Below, one piece after another: positions 36,577 to 45,230 of a DNA stretch of 64,000 bases. This stretch comes from G963665185 sp049723905. GTDB taxonomy: Bacteria > Desulfobacterota > Desulfovibrionia > Desulfovibrionales > Desulfovibrionaceae. How positions within the stretch are numbered: the stretch's first letter is position 1; each line of letters begins with the position of its first letter. The stretch covers positions 3,348,001-3,412,000 of the forward strand of contig NZ_JBJKFD010000001.1 in NCBI RefSeq assembly GCF_049723905.1. Reading direction: 5' to 3'. The notes under the pieces are model-generated. The model saw only the letters and a program-made list of their open reading frames with translations, did no database searches and was not told the origin of the DNA. The position numbers and the translations under genes are program-made.

Positions 36577-37015
36577 CAACGTACCGTGCGCCCACCCATT
36601 TCACTTCACCAATGGCGGTGTATTCGCCACGTCCCGCAGGGCGTGGCGCAACTGCTACGGAGCGGCTGCAAATGCAGCTTAATAAAGTGTGGCGCAAGGG
36701 CGTTATTTCACCTGCCTCGGTACAAAGAGGCGGCCATGACACGCCGTGAGATACCTGCGGCCCCTTAGGTTGGAGAGGGAGGGGAAGGTGTCGGAAACCA
36801 GGGTGTTCAAAAGCCGTGGTGGTAAGGCGCCAGCCAAAGGCATGGCCGACGCGTATTTTCTGATACTCGAGGATATGCCTTTGGCGCAGCAACGCCGCCA
36901 CCACGAGATTTTCAACGCCCTGACGGGGGAACCTAGCCTTACTGGTCCCCCACTGTTTCTGACAGAGAAAACAGAGCTTACGAATGGAATGTAACTCGAG
37001 GGAACCGCGACTCCC
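36577..37015. repeat. Element B, copy 2, interrupted by an element A
   Basis: Blocks 36577-36798 and 36923-37015 align with the copy at 30041-30360. Between them, inside the loop closed by TGTCGGAAAC / GTTTCTGACA, lies a full element A in reverse orientation (36799-36922). Its outer stem pairs AGGG..GTT..AAAA with TTTT..AAC..CCCT. Confidence 0.8.
36799..36922 (-). repeat. Element A, copy nested in element B
   Basis: Read on the minus strand it has linker GGCGGCGTTGCTGC, middle stem GCCAAAGGCAT / ATGCCTTTGGC, central stem AGTAT / ATACG-like and linker GGCGCCTTACC. It interrupts element B cleanly, as an insertion would. Confidence 0.8.
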
Positions 37016-37092
37016 CGTATCCATCCGCTTCTTTGCGTTTTGTTTTCTTATTCTTTTCTTCTCTTTGAATTTTATTCTTTTTTTTCTTCTGT

Positions 37093-39675
37093 CTATACGC
37101 CAAGAATCTCGTACACCCGTTCCATATCCATCCCCGCCTCCACCACATCCGCCAACCTGTCCAAAGCTGGCTGAATATCGTAGGGATTCTCCCCATTGAG
37201 CGGCTCCAACCCCTTGCTGACCCGCAAGGTGTTCAAAAACGCCCGGCGAAAGCCGTCCGCGTCAAACAAACCGTGCAAATAGGTGCCCCATACGCGCTGG
37301 CTTGGCAGACCATGGCCGATGACCTTGCCGTCCTCGCGAACCACACAGGACTGCAACCCATCGGAAAGCGGGGTGGTCGTGCCGTGGTGAATCTCATACC
37401 CGTACACGCTCAACCCACTTGGGGTGTGAACACAGGCGGCGCGGGTAAGGGTCTTGCTTTCCGCCAACGTGGTCTGCAACGGCAGGAGACCCAGACCGGG
37501 TGTTTCCGCGTCTGAAGACTCCAACCCCAGCGGATCGGCCACACTGCGCCCAAGCATCTGCAACCCGCCGCAAATGCCCACTATTTCGCAGGTTCCGGCC
37601 AGCTCTGCAATGGCCGCGGCCAGCCCGGTCTCGCGCAAAAAACGCATGTCGCCAATGGTGTTCTTGCTGCCCGGCAGGATGATGGCATCGGGCCTGCCCA
37701 ATTCTTCGGGCTTGCACACCTGGCGCACATGGGCGTCGGGCTCGCGGGCAAAGGCGTCGAAGTCCGTGAAATTGGAAATATGGCGCAGGTCGATGACCGC
37801 AATGTCCAGTTCGGCCGTGCCCCGTTCCCGCACCAGCCGACCGGCCTTGAAAGCCACCGAATCCTCTTCGGGCAGGCCGTGGTCGTGCACGAACGGCACC
37901 ACGCCCAGCACGGGCACGTTGGTGCGGTAGGCGATCATCTCGTTGGCCGGGGCCAGCAGCGAGGCGTCGCCGCGAAATTTGTTCAGCACATAGCCCTTTA
38001 CCAGGGCGCGCTCGCGCTCCTCCAGGCATTCCATGGTGCCGATGAGCGAGGCATACGATCCGCCCCGGTCTATGTCGGCAATCAGCAGCACGTTGGCCCG
38101 CGCGTAGGCCGCCATGCCCATGTTCACGATGTCGTGCGCCTTGAGGTTGATTTCCGCAGGCGAGCCAGCGCCTTCCAGCACCATCACGTCGAATTCCCCG
38201 GCTAGGTCGTCATACGCGGCCCTGGCCGCACGCGCCGCCTCACGCTTGTACTCGATGTACGCGCCCACGCGCATGGTGCCCACAGGCTTGCCCATGACGA
38301 TAACCTGCGATCCCGTGTCGCTGGACGGCTTGAGCAGCACCGGATTCATGCGTACGTCCGGTTCCAGCCGACAAGCCGCAGCCTGCGTAACCTGCGCCCG
38401 GCCCATCTCGCCGCCGTCCAGGGTGACAAAGGAATTGAGCGACATGTTCTGCGCCTTGAAGGGCGCGACCCGCAACCCCTGGCGCAGCAGAATCCGGCAC
38501 ATGGCCGCAGCCAGCAGACTCTTGCCCGCGTCCGAACTGGTGGCCTGAAACATGATGGCAGGCGTTTTGCGTTGCCTGCGGGGCTGTTTTTTGTGCTCCA
38601 AAATCTGCGCAAGTGCGGGGAGCAGGCGCGCGTTGTCGTCCTCGTTGCGCACGGCCACGCGAAAATAACGGTCGTCCAACCCGTCATAATTGGAGCAGGG
38701 GCGGATGGCGATACGTTGGGCAATGAGCTTGTCGAAGAGTTCCGCACCGGACGTGATTCCACTCCCCTTTTCAAGGCGGCAAAGTAGGTAGTTTGCCTCG
38801 CCCGGATACACGCGCAGTTCGGAAATTTGCCCCAGTCCATGGCAGAGGTCCGTGCGCAGCCGGGTGCACTCCAGGCGCGAACGTTCGGCATAGTCTGTGT
38901 CGTGCAACGCCCGCGCACCCACGGCCTGGGCAATGGAGTTCACACCCCATGGCGCGCTGGTCCGCCGCAGCTCGGCCAGAACATCCGAGGCGGCAGCCGC
39001 CAGCCCAAGGCGCAGTCCGGCCACAGCGTAAAATTTGGTCAGGGAAAGCAGGACGACCATGTTCGCAGGCCGCTGCTGCACCATCCGGTCGCTGCCAGCC
39101 TCCAGAAAATCCGCGAACGCCTCATCCACCACAAAGAAGCTGTCCGTATGTCCTCTTGCCAGCTTCCGTGCGTCCTCGGCAGGGAATGACACGCCCGTGG
39201 GGTTGTTGGGCCGCCCCAGAAATACCAGGGCCGGACCTTCAGCCAGCATGCTATCCAGAGCATCGAAATCCACACGGAATCCGTGTACCTCGTGCAGTGT
39301 CAGCGTTTCGGTTTGCAGTCCCGCCAGTTGCGCGGCGCGCTTGTAATCCACATACCCAGGGCTCGGAACAATGGCGCGCTTCAGCCCGTACAGCGCCTTC
39401 ACCACCCTCGGCATAGCAAAGAGCATTTCGCTGGTGCCGTTGCAGGCCACAAAATTATCCGCAGGCACGCCGTAATACTGCGCTGCCGCGCCAAGCAGCT
39501 CCGCATTATCCGGGTCGGGATAGTGCACTACAGAACCCAGAACCCGGCTCACTTCGTCCCGTAACCAGGCCGGTGGTCCCAGCGGGTTCATGTTCGCGGA
39601 AAAATCCAGAATGTCCTCAGGCGCGCAGCCCGCCAATAGTGCGTATTTCGTAAGGTTTCCACCATGGTGCATCAT
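37093..39675 (-). CDS. Fused CobD-like aminotransferase/decarboxylase and cobyric acid synthase (CobQ/CbiP)
   Basis: The 860-aa protein joins two cobalamin enzymes. Residues 1 to about 365 are a PLP enzyme of the HisC/CobD type (DFSANMNPLGPP, GRPNNPTG, and the PLP lysine in LLSLTKFYAVAGLRLG), expected to make aminopropanol phosphate from threonine phosphate. After a basic linker (KKQPRRQRKTP), residues about 375-860 form cobyric acid synthase. This part has the P-loop-like FQATSSDAGKSLLAAAMCRILL, an amidotransferase Cys in IVGICGGLQMLG and a late His in WGTYLHGLFD. It would amidate adenosyl-cobyrinic diamide. Both halves look complete. ATG 39675 follows a CAGG ribosome binding site. No cobalamin riboswitch was seen upstream. 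Confidence 0.92.
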   Translation of the reverse strand: MMHHGGNLTKYALLAGCAPEDILDFSANMNPLGPPAWLRDEVSRVLGSVVHYPDPDNAELLGAAAQYYGVPADNFVACNGTSEMLFAMPRVVKALYGLKRAIVPSPGYVDYKRAAQLAGLQTETLTLHEVHGFRVDFDALDSMLAEGPALVFLGRPNNPTGVSFPAEDARKLARGHTDSFFVVDEAFADFLEAGSDRMVQQRPANMVVLLSLTKFYAVAGLRLGLAAAASDVLAELRRTSAPWGVNSIAQAVGARALHDTDYAERSRLECTRLRTDLCHGLGQISELRVYPGEANYLLCRLEKGSGITSGAELFDKLIAQRIAIRPCSNYDGLDDRYFRVAVRNEDDNARLLPALAQILEHKKQPRRQRKTPAIMFQATSSDAGKSLLAAAMCRILLRQGLRVAPFKAQNMSLNSFVTLDGGEMGRAQVTQAAACRLEPDVRMNPVLLKPSSDTGSQVIVMGKPVGTMRVGAYIEYKREAARAARAAYDDLAGEFDVMVLEGAGSPAEINLKAHDIVNMGMAAYARANVLLIADIDRGGSYASLIGTMECLEERERALVKGYVLNKFRGDASLLAPANEMIAYRTNVPVLGVVPFVHDHGLPEEDSVAFKAGRLVRERGTAELDIAVIDLRHISNFTDFDAFAREPDAHVRQVCKPEELGRPDAIILPGSKNTIGDMRFLRETGLAAAIAELAGTCEIVGICGGLQMLGRSVADPLGLESSDAETPGLGLLPLQTTLAESKTLTRAACVHTPSGLSVYGYEIHHGTTTPLSDGLQSCVVREDGKVIGHGLPSQRVWGTYLHGLFDADGFRRAFLNTLRVSKGLEPLNGENPYDIQPALDRLADVVEAGMDMERVYEILGV

Positions 39676-39738
39676 GGGGAAAACCTGCCTATTATTATAA
39701 AATTTGGCAATGGGTAGCGGGGCGGGAAGAAGGAAAAG

Positions 39739-39790
39739 AGGGGCGAGGGGAAACCTTTTTGAAAAAAGGTTCTCCCCTCGCGCTCCCCTT
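39739..39790 (-). terminator. Terminator of the defence operon
   Basis: GAGGGGAAACCTTTTT pairs with AAAAAAGGTTCTCCCCTC; the minus strand runs on into CCCTCTTTTCC. It lies between the end of the defence operon and the cobalamin gene. The rest of 39791-40015 is AT-rich with no gene seen. Confidence 0.75.
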
Positions 39791-40015
39791 CCAAAAAGTT
39801 TATTTATAAAGGGGGAGTCGGAAATTGATGTTGGGTTGTGTGATTACGTTTTCAGCCGAGCTTGTAGTAAAAAAAATATATTTTTTTAAAGTCTCTATTT
39901 TGAGATGACTTTAAATATGTTTCAAAATCATCCGCAGGTGAACCCTGTGCTTTACTCAACTTTCGTGGCTAAAAGGGGATAAAAGTCTATGTATTTCTTT
40001 TCTCGAGTGACTTTT

Positions 40016-41683
40016 TTAAGAGAGATAAGGAGCAAAAAAGTCAAGGGCCTCATCAAATTCGTCTACGTTTAGTAGGCTCTTCTTGTTATGTAACTCGATT
40101 ACTGAACCTGAAAATTCAACATCATATGTTTTTCTCAAGGCTAAAATAACTTGAAGGTTAGGTGGGGTATAGTCCCTAATGGTAGATAATATTTTATTCA
40201 TATTGCCTTTATCCTGGTCTTGTTGGTTCGGAGTATCCACAACCAGTGGACAGGGGATTGAATCTGAAAATTTAAAATTTGTTTGTAGTAACGCAATTTT
40301 TTTGGCCAAGACAAGGCGAGTGTGTAGGCTTCCTTCTTCTGATATTGCACAATATATCTTTGATGCGACCTGATCTGGAATCTCAACGTCAAGCGAAATG
40401 CCTAGAGAATTAATATTGTCATAGTAGTATTTCTTTATCGTTTGTGTCTTTTGAGCATCTTGTGCGTTTTTTAAGTTTTTTTGTGCTTCTTTTTTCATTT
40501 TATCGTATTCATCTACAACATCACTACATTCAGATATTTCCGAGTAAAATGTTTGCAGATAAAAGCGTCTTCCCTCTTCTTCAAGGTACTCTCTCATTGA
40601 AAAATCTTTATTACGTGTGTCGATCTTTTTATGAATTTGTTGGAGCTCTTGTCTTAAGATTATACTATCATTTTCAATTTTTATGATTTTTGAATTGAGG
40701 TGAAAAATTGCTTCTTTAAGTTCACTAGAGCGTTCCAGGCAATAGCTCAGATCTTCTGAAAACGAAAAACGGCTTGCCAGACTATTGTCATATAATGCTC
40801 CACAGGTAGGGCAAGGGAATTCACCGTCATTTTCCGTCGCGAATTTTAAATCAGCACGAATTTCGTTGATCCTAGAGTTTACTACCGTCAAACAGGACTG
40901 AGCTTCGTTCCTTTTGTTGTATAACGTGTAGTATTTCTTTTTAAATTTCGATATTTTTTCATTGTATTCTGAGGATAGTGATATCAAGTCATTTATTTCT
41001 TGTTTTAAGAGGCTAATATCCTTGCTTTCATCTATTGATTTACCTGCCTCATCTAATTTTCGTTTTACGAGGAGTAAATCATTTAGCTTACCCTTTTGGT
41101 CAGCAAGAGAAACGTCTAGATCGTTAATTTTGCATTTAAGCCTATAGTATTCGTTGCTTTGAATCCCTGAATGATACTGAAAATAGGCGTCTTGCCAGTT
41201 CTGGAATTGACTAAGCTTCTCAAAACCTTGGTAATCTCTTGTCCATCCATTTTTTTGGTCAATATAATATGGTAAAAGTTTAAATGCTGGAGTTGCTTGA
41301 ATAAATTTTTTCTTAGAAGTTAGATGAAGATTGAACTCTAATATTTCAGCCAGTAAAGGTGATAGTTGCCTTGTAATTGAAAGATCACGTCCGATACATT
41401 CTCCTTCTCGATATACGGAAACGTTACCTCCCCAATCTCGGTAGAAATGATATCTTTTGTCGTCAACTTCTGCTTCTAAAAGTACTTTTGGTTGAGCATC
41501 CTTCCACCGAGGATGTGCGCTAAAGTCAACTCCTAATGGATGCAATAGACAACGTACAAGGCTTGTTTTTCCTACTGTGTTATCCCCTTTTATCAGAGTG
41601 AACCTTGGGTGAAGTTTCACGACTTTCCCTGCATTCTCTTTGAAGGAAATTACCCCAACTTTTTTGAATATCATCTTCTTCAT
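40016..41683 (-). CDS. Rad50/SMC-like ATPase with zinc hook, LmuB-like defence component
   Basis: The 555-aa protein has an N-terminal ABC-type head with Walker A KGDNTVGKTSLV (residues 32-43), long charged coiled coils at about 175-290 and 305-430, and a zinc-hook CPTC at 291-294 between them. A C-terminal head half carries LVVDTPNQQDQD as the Walker B region. It is shorter than Rad50 and is not next to an Mre11 nuclease. Its upstream partner is a DUF4297/Cap4-like nuclease, the pairing seen in Lamassu defence, where the ATPase senses DNA and licenses the nuclease. DUF3732-type ATPases are an alternative label. The gene is markedly AT-rich against its neighbours, a sign of transfer. Confidence 0.8.
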   Translation of the reverse strand: MKKMIFKKVGVISFKENAGKVVKLHPRFTLIKGDNTVGKTSLVRCLLHPLGVDFSAHPRWKDAQPKVLLEAEVDDKRYHFYRDWGGNVSVYREGECIGRDLSITRQLSPLLAEILEFNLHLTSKKKFIQATPAFKLLPYYIDQKNGWTRDYQGFEKLSQFQNWQDAYFQYHSGIQSNEYYRLKCKINDLDVSLADQKGKLNDLLLVKRKLDEAGKSIDESKDISLLKQEINDLISLSSEYNEKISKFKKKYYTLYNKRNEAQSCLTVVNSRINEIRADLKFATENDGEFPCPTCGALYDNSLASRFSFSEDLSYCLERSSELKEAIFHLNSKIIKIENDSIILRQELQQIHKKIDTRNKDFSMREYLEEEGRRFYLQTFYSEISECSDVVDEYDKMKKEAQKNLKNAQDAQKTQTIKKYYYDNINSLGISLDVEIPDQVASKIYCAISEEGSLHTRLVLAKKIALLQTNFKFSDSIPCPLVVDTPNQQDQDKGNMNKILSTIRDYTPPNLQVILALRKTYDVEFSGSVIELHNKKSLLNVDEFDEALDFFAPYLS

Positions 41684-41715
41684 ATCTTTTAGTCCTAGTC
41701 TTTCTTATTAATCGT

Positions 41716-42789
41716 TTATAATTCCCCATAAATTTTGGCTGTTTCATAGTAGATTGCCCCTGTTATAAATTCCTCTGAGTATATTTTTTTGTATCCTCTT
41801 TGTGGATCTAATCCGCTAGCAACTTCTGATACAATGGTACGAATCGTTTTGCTAACAGAAATTGTTTTTTTGATGCCGGTTATTATATCTAATTCTAGCT
41901 CGAATATAACGTCATTGGAATATTGCATCTTCTCTGATCTGTATTTTTTGATTTTTTCCTTAATTGCGTATCTCAGTCCAAATTCGTAGTCGCTTTCAGT
42001 TAAAAGTTTTTCTACTACTTTGTCGATATCTGTGTGTCTTGCGCTAGATATCGTTTCTTTAATGAAATTTTCAATATCAACTCTCTTGAACCCTTTTTGT
42101 GTGATGAGCATGTCTACATTTTGAAACTCTTTAAAAATTAAAGCTCCTTTTTTTGTAATATCTGGCAATATGGTCCTATAGAATGCATCTACATCTATAT
42201 CACATTTGTATTTTTTTTTGAAAAAATCATAAATTATTCCTTTCAATTGTTCACAATATCCTTTTCTAGAAAGTTCAGAGTTCATAAAACGCAAAACATA
42301 AACAAATCTCCCACAGGATTCCCCTGTTTCTTTTTCAATTTTTGTGGTTATATTACTGCATTCTTGTAAGTCTTTTAAACATTTGTATTCACTGTTGCTG
42401 ATAATTTCTTTGCTGTTTGAATCTGTTATTGGCCTGCTAGTAACAAGATAGCATCCTTCAACAGATTCTCCAAAATCTTTGTATAAAGAGTGCATTTTCC
42501 CTATAATTGAAGAATCGCCACTTTTTTTGGGATCATATCGCAAGATATCGGTTAAAGATAATTTTTTATGGTCCTTGACTTGATAAAAATTAATTTTTTT
42601 AGGGGGGCATGTGCCATCTAGAGAGACAACATCATCCCAATGTTCAATTAGTATTGCGTAATCATCTTCGGTAGCGTGTAATTTTAGTAAAAGGCAGATT
42701 GCCCAATGATTTTGGTAGTCAAGGCCTTTGAGTCCAGTGCTTCCACCAGATTCCCTTGGTGATATTGATTGCATTTTACGAGTTAGCAT
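41716..42789 (-). CDS. DUF4297/Cap4-like dsDNA nuclease, LmuA-like defence effector
   Basis: The 357-aa protein begins with the family's GLDYQNHWAICLLL segment. The PD-(D/E)xK-type residues appear as Glu49 (ILIEHWDD), Asp52/53 and Gln70-x-Lys72 (INFYQVKDH). The C-terminal 250 residues are helical and charged with no named domain; in related effectors this part mediates assembly or sensing. It lies 32 bases upstream of the SMC-like ATPase on the same strand, and no third gene (LmuC-type) is present in the flanks. Base composition is AT-rich. The expected role is DNA degradation that aborts phage or plasmid replication. The effector call is good; the system name is by analogy. Confidence 0.78.
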   Translation of the reverse strand: MLTRKMQSISPRESGGSTGLKGLDYQNHWAICLLLKLHATEDDYAILIEHWDDVVSLDGTCPPKKINFYQVKDHKKLSLTDILRYDPKKSGDSSIIGKMHSLYKDFGESVEGCYLVTSRPITDSNSKEIISNSEYKCLKDLQECSNITTKIEKETGESCGRFVYVLRFMNSELSRKGYCEQLKGIIYDFFKKKYKCDIDVDAFYRTILPDITKKGALIFKEFQNVDMLITQKGFKRVDIENFIKETISSARHTDIDKVVEKLLTESDYEFGLRYAIKEKIKKYRSEKMQYSNDVIFELELDIITGIKKTISVSKTIRTIVSEVASGLDPQRGYKKIYSEEFITGAIYYETAKIYGEL

Positions 42790-43300
42790 GGGATCTCTTT
42801 CTACTAACCTTTTCTAGATATTCAATTATATATAGATGTGAGCTTTGAATAAAATAGTTAATTAATTTAGTGCACATTCTTTTTCTACTCGTCAACCATT
42901 CTGTTAATAGTGCTCGGACTATTATTATATGAAGCTACTTATCCTTGCAGCTGATAAGTGTATGGTTACACAAGTAAAGCTTAGGTGGCATTTTTTGACG
43001 AGCATGAACGGGATCATGGAAAGGAATGTTTTTTTGCTAAAATTTGATTAGTACGACTAAACTGATATTTGCCCACCTTCAGTAGCACTTAGCAACAATT
43101 TCATGGGGGCGTATTTAGCTTGTTGTCCGCGCTGATAGACGCGCCCCGCGTCGTCTACGAGGCGTTTGTTCCCATGGCTAAGGCCACGTTTTGATGTCGT
43201 TTGAGGCGTTGAGGCGTAGGTAGCGAGTGGTGTGGTTGGAGTCGTGTCGCAGACGGCGAGCCATATCCGCTAAAAATTTAAGATCAAAAGTCTTTGGAAA
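42790..43300. other. AT-rich flank of the defence island with a possible integrase remnant
   Basis: No full gene is supported in these 510 bases. On the minus strand 43264-43178 a short frame reads MARRLRHDSNHTTRYLRL, which resembles the His/Arg/Tyr end of tyrosine recombinases. The GC content rises sharply near 43120, marking the edge of the foreign segment. Confidence 0.4.
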
Positions 43301-43308
43301 GGGGGAGC

Positions 43309-43351
43309 GCGAGGGGGGATAACCTTTCCTCAGAAAGGTTTCCCCCCTCGC
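43309..43351 (-). terminator. Terminator of potD
   Basis: GCGAGGGGGG..AACCTTTC pairs with GAAAGGTT..CCCCCCTCGC around a CTCA loop. It is an inverted relative of the hairpin at 39739-39790. Confidence 0.75.
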
Positions 43352-43373
43352 AGGGTCTTCTTCTTTTCTTATC

Positions 43374-44429
43374 CTACTTCCCAGACTTCAACTTTTCCCA
43401 AAACTCTTCATAGAGCTTGATGGAGTCGCCGATGTCCTGTGTGAACTGGGCATGGCGCATGTCGTCTTCGTTGGGGAAGAGGGTTGTATTGTCTTTCAGG
43501 TCTTCGGGGAGGAGCTGGCGTGCGGCCTTGTTGGGCGTGGCGTAGCCGATTTCCTCACAGATGACTTTGGCGATGTCGGGGCGCAGCAGGAAGTTGATGA
43601 AGGCGTGTGCTTCGTCAATGTGCTTGGCACCGGCGGGGATACAGAGGTTGTCGACCCAGGCGATGGTGCCTTCCTTGGGGTAGACGTAGGCAATGGTTTC
43701 GCCTTCTGTTTCTGTATTGGCCTGGTTTACTTCGCCGTTCCAGATCAGTCCCACGGAGACTTCCTCGTTGAGGAAGGGCATGCGGGGCGCGTCCGAGTTG
43801 AAGAGCACCACGTTGGGCATCAGTTCGGTGAGCTTTTTGTAGGCTTCTTCAATGTGCTTGGGGTTGGTGTCGTTGAAGGGGTATCCCAGCACCAGAAAGG
43901 CCATGCCGAAGACTTCGCGGATGTCGTCTGTCAGCAATACCTGGCCCTTGTATTCGGGCTTCCACAGGTCGGCATAGGCGGTAACTGTGGCAGGATCGTG
44001 CCGGTCGGTGCGCACGCCGATGCCGGTTGTTCCCCACAGGTAGGGGATGCTGTAGGCGTTTTCCGGGTCGTATGCCGTGTTCAGCAGAGCCGGGTCCAGG
44101 TTCTTGAAGTTGGGCAGTTTGGACTTGTCGATTTTTTCCAACATGCCTTCGCGTTTCATGCGAGAGACAAAGTAGGTGGAAGGTACGACCACGTCGTAGC
44201 CGCCTTTGACCAGTTTCAGCTTGGCGAACATGGATTCGTTGCTGTCAAAGGTATTGTAGACGACTTTGATGCCGGTTTCTTCGGTGAACTGGTCCAGTAC
44301 GTCTTGGGGCATGTATTCGCTCCAATTGTAGACGTACAGGACTTTTTCCCCGGAATCGGCAGCCTGCGCCGTAAGGCCGGAAAGGAAAAGGCACATGGCC
44401 GTAAGGGATATAGCGAGCAGTCGTTTCAT
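43374..44429 (-). CDS. potD: Spermidine/putrescine ABC transporter, periplasmic binding protein
   Basis: The 351-aa protein has a cleavable signal peptide (MKRLLAISLTAMCLFLSGLTAQA-A) and the polyamine-binding fold (VLYVYNWSEYMPQDVLDQFTEETGIKV, then YDVVVPSTYFVSRM, and YLWGTTGIGV). Acidic and aromatic residues of these blocks hold the polyamine amines in PotD/PotF. The first four bases overlap the end of potC. Exact substrate (putrescine or spermidine) cannot be read. It is the last gene of potABCD, ended by a strong hairpin. Confidence 0.94.
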   Translation of the reverse strand: MKRLLAISLTAMCLFLSGLTAQAADSGEKVLYVYNWSEYMPQDVLDQFTEETGIKVVYNTFDSNESMFAKLKLVKGGYDVVVPSTYFVSRMKREGMLEKIDKSKLPNFKNLDPALLNTAYDPENAYSIPYLWGTTGIGVRTDRHDPATVTAYADLWKPEYKGQVLLTDDIREVFGMAFLVLGYPFNDTNPKHIEEAYKKLTELMPNVVLFNSDAPRMPFLNEEVSVGLIWNGEVNQANTETEGETIAYVYPKEGTIAWVDNLCIPAGAKHIDEAHAFINFLLRPDIAKVICEEIGYATPNKAARQLLPEDLKDNTTLFPNEDDMRHAQFTQDIGDSIKLYEEFWEKLKSGK

Positions 44430-45202
44430 CGGCTCCTCCGTTCACGTGAAATGAAGTGGTAAATGGTTGTAAGGATAATGGTTGCCCCAAACAATATGGT
44501 GCACAGAGCGTTCACCTCTGGTTTCACGCCCAGACGCACCATTGAGTAAACTTTCAGGGGAAGGATTTCGAAGCCCGGCCCGGTCACGAAAAAGCTGACC
44601 ATGACGTCGTCGAGCGAGAGCGTGAAGCTCAGCAGCCAGCCCGCCACCACCGAAGGCAGCACCAGGGGCAGGGTCACTTCCCGGAATATGGTGAATTCGC
44701 CTGCGCCCAGGTCGCGCGCGGCCTCCACCAGGTTTTCGTCAAAGCCCTTGAGCCGCCCCAGCACGGTGATGACCACAAAGGGCAGGCAGAAGGTGGTGTG
44801 GGCAATGAGCAGGGTACCCGCGCCCAGCGGGATGCGCATGGCTACAAAGAGCACCAGCAGCGAGATGCCCATAACCAGGTCCGGACTGACCGTGAGCACG
44901 TACATGGACATGCGCAGCAGATTGCGGCCCTTGAAGCGGTAGCGCTGGATGGCCACGGCCGCCAGGGTACCGAACAGGGTTGCAAGCGATGCCGCGCAAA
45001 CGGCTATGAAAAGGGAATTGAGAGCGGCGTGGACGAGCGCATCGTTGCCCGCCAGTTTGTCGTACCAGCGCATGGAAAAGCCTTTCCAGCGCATGCCGTA
45101 TTTGGATTGGTTAAAAGAATAGACCACCAATATGGCTATTGGCGCATACAGAAAGGCGTAGACCGCCAGCATGTAGGCTCGTTTTAAAAGCCGGGTCATC
45201 AT
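44426..45202 (-). CDS. potC: Polyamine ABC transporter permease
   Basis: The 258-aa inner-membrane protein has six hydrophobic segments and the binding-protein-dependent permease motif EAARDLGAGEFTIFREVTLPLVLPSVVAG, which contacts the ATPase. The N-terminal YSFNQSKYGMRWKGFSMRWYDKL block is typical of PotC. It overlaps potD by four bases and follows potB after 28. Confidence 0.94.
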   Translation of the reverse strand: MMTRLLKRAYMLAVYAFLYAPIAILVVYSFNQSKYGMRWKGFSMRWYDKLAGNDALVHAALNSLFIAVCAASLATLFGTLAAVAIQRYRFKGRNLLRMSMYVLTVSPDLVMGISLLVLFVAMRIPLGAGTLLIAHTTFCLPFVVITVLGRLKGFDENLVEAARDLGAGEFTIFREVTLPLVLPSVVAGWLLSFTLSLDDVMVSFFVTGPGFEILPLKVYSMVRLGVKPEVNALCTILFGATIILTTIYHFISRERRSR

Positions 45203-45230
45203 CCATGGTCCTCCCCCTTGCGAGTATGGG

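Noticed and set aside
39676..40015. Cobalamin riboswitch upstream of the CobD-CobQ gene
   Set aside because: The region is a terminator plus AT-rich sequence; no B12-box-like motif was seen.
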